Below are positions 1-5,698 of a stretch of DNA of 6,399 nucleotides, piece after piece (position 1 is the stretch's first letter; every line of letters begins with the position of its first letter). The stretch spans positions 1-6,399 of the forward strand of contig JASHWB010000424.1 in assembly GCA_030044295.1 (NCBI GenBank), given 5' to 3'. A program made the position numbers and the translations under genes. A model generated the notes under the pieces. It ran no database searches. It was not told the origin of the DNA and worked only from the letters and a program-made list of their open reading frames with translations. This DNA comes from Candidatus Acidiferrales bacterium. Its GTDB lineage: Bacteria > Acidobacteriota > Terriglobia > Acidiferrales > UBA7541.

Positions 1-97
1 CGCCGCGCTCCCATTCCTTGATGACGTACACGGAATTGAAAAACCAGATCAGGAAAACGATGACGCAGAATCCTATTACGATTGGCACCGCATCCAT
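1..97 (-). CDS. Slipin / stomatin-like SPFH-domain membrane protein (N-terminal fragment, runs off left edge)
   Basis: Only the first 32 codons are present; the rest lies beyond position 1. The fragment opens MDAVPIVIGFCVIVFLIWFF, a single hydrophobic membrane segment (about residues 4-20), and continues into a V-I-K-E-W-E-R-G stretch. That stretch matches the start of the SPFH/Band 7 domain, where slipins have a conserved K-E-x-E-R-G before the first beta strand. Slipins form ring-like oligomers on the inner membrane and are usually encoded beside NfeD, as here: NfeD ends 24 bp upstream. The ATG at 95-97 is chosen because a strong purine-rich ribosome binding site lies 5 bases ahead of it; the nearby ATG at 91-93 is in another frame. 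The family call rests on about 12 informative residues plus the NfeD neighbour, so a related SPFH protein (HflK/HflC or QmcA type) is possible but less likely. Confidence 0.82.
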   Translation of the reverse strand, partial: MDAVPIVIGFCVIVFLIWFFNSVYVIKEWERG

Positions 98-100
98 CTT

Positions 101-109
101 CCCCTCCCC
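101..109 (-). promoter_or_regulatory. Strong ribosome binding site of the slipin gene
   Basis: On the minus strand this reads GGGGAGGGG, with the GGAGG core 5 bases from the ATG at 95-97. It is the best Shine-Dalgarno match seen in the window and lies in the 24 bp between the NfeD stop and the slipin start. It suggests that slipin is translated efficiently from the NfeD transcript and not solely by translational coupling. Confidence 0.7.
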
Positions 110-121
110 GTGCTCTTGAAA

Positions 122-1579
122 CTATTTCGCTTGCAACGGCTCCAGCGCTTCCACTTCCAGCGTCAGCCCGTCGATTTTCTTCACTCGCACCCGCGCGCCC
201 AGCGGAACCGGGCCATCGGACACCACCGCGCGCCACAGTTCGCCGTGGATGCGAACCATTCCCGCCGCACCGGCTGCGCCAATGGGTTGCACCACTTCGG
301 CTTCCGTCCCCACCAACTCCTCTTTTCCTGTAGCCGGCTTCCACCGGAACGAACGCAATACGAGCCGCATCAGGACGATGACGATTACGGCGAACGGAAT
401 GGCCACGCCAAAGGCCACGCCCAAGCTCACGCCCATTCCCGTGAGCGGCGTGCGGATCAGCATCAGCGCTCCAAGGATCAACGCAATCACCCCTCCAACT
501 CCCAAAACGCCGTGCGTGGGAAATTTCGCTTCCAGAATGAATAACACGAATGCAGCCGCAATCAATAAGAGCCCCGTGAAGTTGACCGGCAAAAGGTGCA
601 TGGCGAAAAGCGCCAGCACGAGCGCGATGGCGCCAACGACTCCCGGCGCGAACATTCCCGGGTGCGTGAATTCGGCATACAGGCCCAGCACGCCGATGAT
701 CAGCAGCACGAAGAAAACGTCGGGCTGCACGATGCGCGAGAGAAACTGCTCGCGGGGCGACATGCCAACGGGCTCGATCACCAGATTGGTTAGCGAGAGC
801 GTTTCCTTCGAACCGTCCATCCTGGTGATGACGCGCCCGTTCAGTTGCGAGAAGAGGTTTTCCGGCGAGGTTGCAACGACGTCTACCAGATTTCCTTTCA
901 GCGCTTCCGCGTCCGTGAAGGATTTCGCGTCGCTCACCGCCGTCATGGCCAGATCGACATTGCGGCCGCGCTTGCTAACGTAGGCGCGCAGGAACGCTTC
1001 CGCGTCGTTGACGATTTTCTTGCGCAGCGTGGGATCGATCTGCACCGTTTGGCCGCCAATTTCCATGATTGGCGACGCCGCACCGGTTTCCGTCCCGGGA
1101 GACATGGCATCCACATCCGCCGATAACAGAATGAAAAATCCGGCCGACGCTGCGCGACCTCCGGTTGGATAGACGTACGTGACCACCGGCACTTTCGACT
1201 GCAAAATGGATTGAATGATCTGGCGCATGGATTCGTCCAGGCCGCCGGGCGTATCCATGGTGATCAGAATCAGGCTGGCGTGCTCGTCGTTGCCTTGTTT
1301 GATGCCGTTGGCGATGTACTCCGCGAGGATCGGCTCGATTTCGCTGGAGATGCGCAGTTCAACGACTTGCGAGGGCGATGAGGAGCCAGGCGTGGCTGGC
1401 CCATCCGCGCGCACGGCACCGGGCGACAAAACCAAGACCGACAATCCCGCGAGCACCACCGCAACAAGAAACACACGGTGCCCGAACAATCGCCGGGACT
1501 GGGAAGTCTTCACGGACCGATAGTATAGCAAAATCAATTGTTTAGGTTGGGAGCGTTTGCGGAGCTGTAATCGCACCAC
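122..1579 (-). CDS. nfeD: NfeD family membrane-bound serine protease (long form)
   Basis: Long-form NfeD, a ClpP-class membrane protease that partners with SPFH/stomatin proteins. Layout in 485 residues: signal sequence with hydrophobic core at about 36-52 and a probable cut after AVRA (58); periplasmic ClpP-like domain about 70-270; four or five membrane helices between about 286 and 410; cytosolic NfeDC OB-fold about 417-485. The catalytic Ser is S145 in GRAASAGFF, preceded by the oxyanion-loop motif D-T-P-G-G-L at 109-114. The general-base Lys is K187 or K188 in R-K-K-I-x-N-D, as in the archaeal PH1510 Ser-Lys dyad. It therefore looks catalytically intact. The start is uncertain. The longest reading opens with two GTG codons (1574-1579) without a clear ribosome binding site. 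A GTG at 1511-1513 would give a more normal signal peptide (KTSQSRR then the hydrophobic core) and would make the protein 463 residues. The TPR gene stop is 21 bp upstream. Confidence 0.93.
   Translation of the reverse strand: MVRLQLRKRSQPKQLILLYYRSVKTSQSRRLFGHRVFLVAVVLAGLSVLVLSPGAVRADGPATPGSSSPSQVVELRISSEIEPILAEYIANGIKQGNDEHASLILITMDTPGGLDESMRQIIQSILQSKVPVVTYVYPTGGRAASAGFFILLSADVDAMSPGTETGAASPIMEIGGQTVQIDPTLRKKIVNDAEAFLRAYVSKRGRNVDLAMTAVSDAKSFTDAEALKGNLVDVVATSPENLFSQLNGRVITRMDGSKETLSLTNLVIEPVGMSPREQFLSRIVQPDVFFVLLIIGVLGLYAEFTHPGMFAPGVVGAIALVLALFAMHLLPVNFTGLLLIAAAFVLFILEAKFPTHGVLGVGGVIALILGALMLIRTPLTGMGVSLGVAFGVAIPFAVIVIVLMRLVLRSFRWKPATGKEELVGTEAEVVQPIGAAGAAGMVRIHGELWRAVVSDGPVPLGARVRVKKIDGLTLEVEALEPLQAK
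1522..1530 (-). promoter_or_regulatory. Candidate extended -10 promoter element inside the 5' end of nfeD
   Basis: The minus strand reads TGCTATACT: a TG-n extension followed by a hexamer matching TATAAT at five of six positions, in a locally AT-rich stretch (about 1513-1545) of an otherwise GC-rich region. No convincing -35 box is visible at 15-18 bp spacing, which extended -10 promoters can do without. Transcription would begin around 1514-1516, almost at the GTG at 1511-1513, which would then be a near-leaderless start for nfeD-slipin. This is a sequence match only. The same bases are coding if the upstream GTG start is the real one. Confidence 0.3.
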
Positions 1580-1600
1580 TGCCAGAAAGACACCAGCGAA

Positions 1601-2443
1601 TCAGTCGCGCTCCGACTGCTGCTTGCCGATGTCAAAAGGCGCGGGCGCGCGCAGCACTTCCTGCACCTGAGGGCTATCGATTACGCGCTTGAACGAAGCG
1701 TCCTTTTCGGCCGCGTGCAGATTCTTGTAACCCGAATCGCGAGCAAGCTTTAGATAGTGGGCCGTGTCCTTGGCGTCGCCTAATCTCGCATAGGATTTGG
1801 CCATCAGGTAATACACGGTCGCCGGATCGGGCGCGGAACGCTGCAGGAAAATCGAGCCAAAGTTGCCGCGCTGGCCAAAAATCCCTGGATCGAGCGCCAA
1901 CGCCTTTTGGAACGCGACGGTAGCGCGATAGTAGTCTTTTCTTCCGCAATACGCGTAACCAAGATTGCTATAGATGGTCGCGCGGTCCGTACCCACAGTC
2001 AGCGCACGATCGTAGTCTTTGATCGCGTCCTTATAGTGGCCTCTTCCGTACTCGACCGTTCCCAGGTTATTCATCGCGCTGGCGTAGTGCCTGTCAAATT
2101 TCCAGGCTTGCTTGTAATAGCGCTCCGCCTTGCGTTCGTCTCCGAGTTGCTGGCAGGCCATGCCGATCTTGTTGAGCAGCGCGGCGTCCTTGGGATCGGT
2201 GGCCAGGATTTTTTCGTAAGCGTTGATGGCCGCGGCAAATTCCTTGCGCGCAACCAGAATGTCCGCGCGCATTTCGGCGACCTGCCTGGGGGAGAGGGGA
2301 GGCGACTGGACGGATTCGCCGGTAGAAGCAATCCCTTGCGACGAAGCTTCGGATGCCGCCGAAACCTGCTGTGCGCGGGCTACTCCGACGACCAGAAGAA
2401 TTGGGACAGCAAGAAGGGCCAAGCGTCTCATAGCCCACCACAT
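1601..2443 (-). CDS. Secreted tetratricopeptide-repeat (TPR) protein
   Basis: A 280-residue protein with a cleavable signal peptide (M-R-R, hydrophobic LALLAVPILLVVG, cut after VARA at about 24). There is no lipobox Cys, so a soluble periplasmic location is expected. After a Ser/Gln-rich linker (25-50) come helical repeats at about 55-86, 87-120, 121-154 and 155-188, with typical TPR residues (A-x-x-x-Y-E-K-x-L-x-x-D-P, then N-N-L-G and S-N-L-G-Y-A-Y). A degenerate fifth repeat follows at about 207-240. The C-terminus (about 241-280) is a polar tail. TPRs bind partner proteins; no enzymatic domain is visible. The gene lies 35 bp after a class A PBP and 21 bp before NfeD, so an envelope scaffold or PBP accessory role is plausible but inferred. 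ATG at 2441-2443 is used; the ATG at 2429-2431, four codons on, gives an equally good signal peptide. Neither has a clear ribosome binding site. Confidence 0.88.
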   Translation of the reverse strand: MWWAMRRLALLAVPILLVVGVARAQQVSAASEASSQGIASTGESVQSPPLSPRQVAEMRADILVARKEFAAAINAYEKILATDPKDAALLNKIGMACQQLGDERKAERYYKQAWKFDRHYASAMNNLGTVEYGRGHYKDAIKDYDRALTVGTDRATIYSNLGYAYCGRKDYYRATVAFQKALALDPGIFGQRGNFGSIFLQRSAPDPATVYYLMAKSYARLGDAKDTAHYLKLARDSGYKNLHAAEKDASFKRVIDSPQVQEVLRAPAPFDIGKQQSERD

Positions 2444-2445
2444 CT

Positions 2446-2457
2446 GCTGCGCGCAGC
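2446..2457. repeat. 12-bp perfect palindrome just before the TPR gene
   Basis: GCTGCGCGCAGC equals its own reverse complement and lies 2 bases upstream of the first ATG of the TPR gene, where the ribosome binding site should be. As RNA it can form only a 4-bp stem with a CGCG loop. It may partly cover the start region, favouring the ATG at 2429-2431 or coupling to translation of the PBP. A GC-rich palindrome of this length can also arise by chance. Confidence 0.25.
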
Positions 2458-2478
2458 CGCCCCGGATCGAGTTCCTAA

Positions 2479-5055
2479 CTACTTCGAGGTATCCGACGGC
2501 TGCTTATCGTCTCCGCCGAAGATACCAAAAATCTTGCCGAAGATGCCTTTTTTCTTCTCCTGCTTGTCCGATTGCTGAGAATCGGGGTTTTGCGGCGATT
2601 GCGGTGTCGCTTGCGCGGGATTTTGCGCATTGGTTCGATTCGCGTTGTTCGGTTCAGGTGACGCTTGCCCGGAGGGCGAGGCCGGAGGTGGAGTTGGCCC
2701 TTTTCCAAACAGGTGGGCGAGCCACGAGACTGGGGCGGACTGCCCCTCTTCGCCGCCATGCAACTGGCAGTACTGCGTCGGTTCCGTCCCGGCGACGAAA
2801 TACTCCTCTTGCGTCTTCGGGCACGAAGGCGTGGCCAGCTGTCCGCTTTGCGGATCGATCATGGCTTCCACGACCCCTGCCGGGGGCGTGAACTGCTGCG
2901 TATTGCGGTACTGAGGCAGTTGCACCGCACGTTTCATAAACTCGGCCCAAATCGGGGCGCTGGTCTGAGCACCGGTGAGATCGATGTCGCGATCGTCATC
3001 GAATCCCACCCAAACCACGCATTCCAAGTTCGACGTATATCCGGCGAACCAGCCGTCGTGCGACGTGCCGGTCTTACCCGCGGCCGGCGCGGTGAAGCCC
3101 ATGTCACGGACGACAGCTCCTGTGCCCTGATTGATTACGTCCTCCATGAGACTTGTCACCAGGTACGCCACGCGCGGATCGAGCACCGTGCGCGTCTGCG
3201 GCGAATTCGATTCGACCACGCCGCCATCGGACGAGACTACCCTGCGGATGAAGAGCGGTTCGGCGCGTACACCTCCATCCGCAAACGCAGTGTAAGCAGC
3301 CGCCACATCGACGGGAGTCATATCGTACGTGCCCAGGGCCATCGCCGGCGTCGCCAATATTGTGTTCTTGATTCCCAGTTGATGAGCCATATCGACAACG
3401 CGCTGGTAGCCGATCATTTCCGCAATTTTGATCGTGGCGACGTTGAGCGAATGCATCAGCGCTTGCCGCACGGTTACGGTGCCGTAGAACTCCTCGCCGT
3501 AGTTGTTGGGGGTGTACTCCTTGCCGTCGAACTCAAACGTCGTCGGCACGTCGTCAACGGTTGTGGTTGGTGTGACGATTGGCTGCACGCCCTGGACGGC
3601 GTCGTCGAGCGCCGCTGCGTAGACGATGGGCTTGAATACGGAGCCCGGCTGGCGGCTGGCTAGCGCGTGATTGAACTGGCTATCGCCGTAATCGCGCCCG
3701 CCGACCAAGGCGCGAATCGCGCCGGTTTGCGGGTCCAGCGCTACCAGAGCCACCTGCGGATGCGGCACGGGCTGACCGCGCCGCTTCCAGATCGCGTAGC
3801 GCCGCGCCAAGAGCTTATCAATGCTATCCATGCCGATCTGGACCGCTTCGGTCGCATCGCGCTGCAAGTCCGGATCGAGCGTCGTGTAGATGCGGAAACT
3901 CTGATCTTGCAGATCGGCTGCGGAGATTTTTTCCAGCAGGTGGTCCTTCACCATATCGACGAAATACGGCGCCGTGCTGCTCGAACTGCCTCCGTTGACA
4001 AAGTTCATTTTTTCTTTCTTGGCCTGCCGCTCTTCCGCCGCGGTGATGTATCCGTCCTCGACCATCTGCGCGAGCACACGGTTGCGCGCCTCAAAGGCAC
4101 GGTCCGGATGCCGCTCGGGAGTCGAATAATGGTTGGGGGCGCGGATGATGCCGGCCAAAAACGCGGCCTCGCCCGCGTCGAGCTGGCGCACGTCTTTGCC
4201 GAAATAGGCCTGCGCACCCTCGCCGAATCCGCGAATCGAGAAACTGCCGCGGTTGCCGAGATAAATGTCGTTTGCGTAGAGCTGGAAGATTTGCTGCTTG
4301 GAAAAACGCTGGTCGATCTCGAAAGCCATCAGCGTTTCTTTCAGCTTGCGCCGCCATTCGCGTTTGGTGGTGAAGAAGAAGGTGCGCGCCACCTGCATAT
4401 CGATCGTGCTGGCGCCCTGCGCGCGGTAATGGTGGCCCAGGTCAAAAGCCGCCGCACCGACCACTCGAACGACATCGAAGGCGCCGTGCTCGAAGAATCG
4501 CTTGTCCTCCGCGGCCAGCACGGCGTGGATCAGGACCGGGGGCAGGTCGTCGTACTGCACTACGCGCCGTTTCTCGCGCGAGCTATCGAAGAGATTCGTG
4601 ATCAACTGCGGCTCGATTTCCGCTTGCTGAACTTGGGCACCATTCGGAAGCGCCGTAATTCCGGAGACTTCGGCTCCGGTGAAATCGACGCGCAGCGCGT
4701 TCGCGCCCTTAAAGTACGAATCGGCCGATGGACGAATCTCCACGGTCGAGTTCCGGACCAGGACCTCGCCCGGCGCGCCGCTGGCTTCGCCTTCCTGATA
4801 GCCATCGGCCAGCAGGTAGTTCGTCAGTTCGCTTTCGCGCAGCGATTCGCCCACGTAAATATGCCCCGGAGATGAATACACGCTGGACGTGTTACGGAAG
4901 ATTTGGCCGGTGAGGTGCTGCTGAATCAGGTGGCCGAAAGAAATGTAGTAGTAGGCGACGAATCCCGCGCCGGCCAAAAAACACGCCAGGACAACGAGCA
5001 ACACTGCAACGCCGAACCGGGAAGTCCAGAATCCTCTTGCTATGCGAACGCGCAA
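2479..5055 (-). CDS. Class A penicillin-binding protein, PBP1b-like (peptidoglycan glycosyltransferase/transpeptidase)
   Basis: Polymerises lipid II into glycan strands and cross-links the stem peptides at the outer face of the inner membrane. Numbering from TTG at 5053-5055 (858 residues): short basic tail; membrane anchor about 15-37; UB2H-like region about 52-147, with spacing and motifs resembling E. coli PBP1b; GT51 domain about 155-330; transpeptidase about 435-710; low-complexity Pro/Asn/Gln tail 783-858 ending in a KKKGIFGKIFGIFGG segment. GT51 residues: E183 in E-D-K-R-F-F-E-H, GASTIDMQ 214-221, E240 in R-K-L-K-E, LYANDIYLG. Transpeptidase residues: S472 in S-V-F-K, S-L-N 536-538, K-T-G 661-663. 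A Cys pair (745, 763) matches the usual pair after this domain. The start at 5055 is preferred because GGAG lies 7 bases ahead. The longest reading begins at TTG 5077-5079, directly after an in-frame stop, with its only Shine-Dalgarno-like bases too close. Both catalytic centres look intact. First gene of the tight PBP-TPR-NfeD-slipin run. Confidence 0.95.
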   Translation of the reverse strand: MRVRIARGFWTSRFGVAVLLVVLACFLAGAGFVAYYYISFGHLIQQHLTGQIFRNTSSVYSSPGHIYVGESLRESELTNYLLADGYQEGEASGAPGEVLVRNSTVEIRPSADSYFKGANALRVDFTGAEVSGITALPNGAQVQQAEIEPQLITNLFDSSREKRRVVQYDDLPPVLIHAVLAAEDKRFFEHGAFDVVRVVGAAAFDLGHHYRAQGASTIDMQVARTFFFTTKREWRRKLKETLMAFEIDQRFSKQQIFQLYANDIYLGNRGSFSIRGFGEGAQAYFGKDVRQLDAGEAAFLAGIIRAPNHYSTPERHPDRAFEARNRVLAQMVEDGYITAAEERQAKKEKMNFVNGGSSSSTAPYFVDMVKDHLLEKISAADLQDQSFRIYTTLDPDLQRDATEAVQIGMDSIDKLLARRYAIWKRRGQPVPHPQVALVALDPQTGAIRALVGGRDYGDSQFNHALASRQPGSVFKPIVYAAALDDAVQGVQPIVTPTTTVDDVPTTFEFDGKEYTPNNYGEEFYGTVTVRQALMHSLNVATIKIAEMIGYQRVVDMAHQLGIKNTILATPAMALGTYDMTPVDVAAAYTAFADGGVRAEPLFIRRVVSSDGGVVESNSPQTRTVLDPRVAYLVTSLMEDVINQGTGAVVRDMGFTAPAAGKTGTSHDGWFAGYTSNLECVVWVGFDDDRDIDLTGAQTSAPIWAEFMKRAVQLPQYRNTQQFTPPAGVVEAMIDPQSGQLATPSCPKTQEEYFVAGTEPTQYCQLHGGEEGQSAPVSWLAHLFGKGPTPPPASPSGQASPEPNNANRTNAQNPAQATPQSPQNPDSQQSDKQEKKKGIFGKIFGIFGGDDKQPSDTSK

Positions 5056-5062
5056 TCCGTTT

Positions 5063-5066
5063 CTCC
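5063..5066 (-). promoter_or_regulatory. Ribosome binding site deciding the PBP start
   Basis: The minus strand reads GGAG here, 7 bases from the TTG at 5053-5055. The alternative TTG at 5077-5079 has GAGG only one base away, too close for normal ribosome placement. This supports an 858-residue protein instead of 866 residues. Confidence 0.5.
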
Positions 5067-5090
5067 GTTCACTTCGCAAACCTCATGGAA

Positions 5091-5152
5091 ACCCGCCAAT
5101 CGGGCCCCAAAGCTCCCGTCGCTTTGGAGTGGTGGGACGAAGCTGGGCGGGT
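5091..5152 (-). promoter_or_regulatory. Structured leader upstream of the PBP gene (nested stems)
   Basis: In the gap between the small membrane protein and the PBP, two inverted repeats are nested. The inner one pairs 5105-5113 with 5121-5129 (minus strand CTCCAAAGC / GCTTTGGGG, 9 pairs including one G-U) around a 7-base loop, GACGGGA. The outer one pairs 5091-5097 with 5146-5152 (ACCCGCC / GGCGGGT, 7 perfect pairs). No run of T follows the inner stem, so it is not a typical intrinsic terminator. The right end of the structure on the mRNA is about 25 bases from the Shine-Dalgarno. A cis-acting leader controlling PBP expression is a reasonable inference. It matches no riboswitch class that I recognise. 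The rest of the gap (5153-5205) shows only a weak TAAAAT -10-like hexamer overlapping the preceding stop codon, without a -35 box. Confidence 0.35.
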
Positions 5153-5205
5153 GCGTCGTCGCCGGACATGCCTGGTTCCGAGTGGCCTATCTACTGAATG
5201 TTATT

Positions 5206-5610
5206 TTAGATCGTATGGTTGTCTGCGTGGGGATGAAATTGCAAGGTGAATTGGTAAACGTAAAGGTCTATTGGCACAGAATAGTCCAGCGAAATGCTGA
5301 CGTTTCCCCCGGACATATCGAGCTGAATATCCTGTGGGTCGGCTGGAATGTCCAGGTCTTGCGCCTTGCTAAAGATATCCTGGCGGATCTGCACTGCTGA
5401 TTTCTTGGGATAGACGCTTTCCGCAAAACGCGCTTCGGTATTGATGGCGTCCTGGAACTGGTAGTTGTTCACATAAACGGGGACGATCTTCACCGCCGAG
5501 ATTCCCATGGCAGCCAGTATCAGCAGCGCGATCAGCAGGTTTATCCTGGTGCCGCCGCGCTCCCGGCAGCGGGCAGTGGGGCTTCCGGACTTTAGTGTGG
5601 TGTCGAGCAC
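5206..5610 (-). CDS. Small single-pass membrane protein, pilin-like / DUF4845-like
   Basis: A 134-residue protein: a polar, basic N-terminus (1-22, ending R-E-R-G-G-T-R), one membrane helix (about 23-43, INLLIALLILAAMGISAVK), then I-V-P-V-Y-V-N-N-Y-Q and an alpha/beta extracytoplasmic domain of about 85 residues that includes beta-like stretches (VSISLDY, YVYQFTLQF). A basic G-x-x segment followed by a helix and K-x-V-P-V-Y resembles DUF4845 and other pseudopilin-shaped proteins of unknown function. It is not a canonical type IV prepilin: the G-F-T-L-I-E motif and the Glu at +5 are missing. The GTG at 5608-5610 is used because no in-frame ATG precedes the helix; AGGG lies only two bases ahead, so initiation may be weak. 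It lies upstream of the PBP on the same strand, with a leader of about 126-150 bp between them, so co-transcription is uncertain. Function is unknown. Confidence 0.72.
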   Translation of the reverse strand: MLDTTLKSGSPTARCRERGGTRINLLIALLILAAMGISAVKIVPVYVNNYQFQDAINTEARFAESVYPKKSAVQIRQDIFSKAQDLDIPADPQDIQLDMSGGNVSISLDYSVPIDLYVYQFTLQFHPHADNHTI

Positions 5611-5664
5611 GTCCCTAACGCTATCACTGCGGGGCGATGGCGGGAATGGAACGCCCGAGGGTTT

Positions 5665-5681
5665 GTTTACGATCAGTAAAC
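5665..5681. repeat. Inverted repeat between alkD and the small membrane protein gene
   Basis: GTTTAC-GATCA-GTAAAC: two perfect 6-base arms around a 5-base spacer, in the 88-bp gap 5611-5698. It is 17 bases after the alkD stop and about 55 bases before the GTG of the next gene. There is no following T-run and the stem is AT-rich, so a terminator is unlikely. The dyad geometry suits binding by a dimeric regulator, but no regulator gene is in view. The rest of the gap shows no clear promoter. Confidence 0.3.
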
Positions 5682-5698
5682 GCGCGCGAAAGGCGGCT

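Noticed and set aside
249..983. 244-residue open frame on the + strand opposite nfeD
   Set aside because: It is the antisense of the conserved NfeD protease and membrane domains; its Thr/Ser/Pro-rich composition is that of a shadow frame and no family is recognisable.
1907..2891. Overlapping + strand frames of about 222 residues spanning the TPR/PBP junction
   Set aside because: They are antisense to two well-supported genes, with no plausible ribosome binding site or domain.
2665..4875. Two long open frames on the + strand (2665-3663, 332 aa; 3667-4875, 402 aa), nearly back to back
   Set aside because: Both lie wholly antisense to the PBP, whose motifs are unambiguous. Their translations are Arg/His-rich with no recognisable domain or signal, as expected from the complement of a GC-rich gene.
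5105..5129. Inner hairpin as an intrinsic terminator of the small membrane protein gene
   Set aside because: No T-run follows the stem on the minus strand; the sequence after it is GC-rich and leads into the PBP start region.
5540..5610. Type IV prepilin signal in the small membrane protein
   Set aside because: The residues after the Gly-Gly are T-R-I-N-L-L, lacking the F/M-T-L-x-E pattern and the Glu at +5, so prepilin peptidase processing is not supported.
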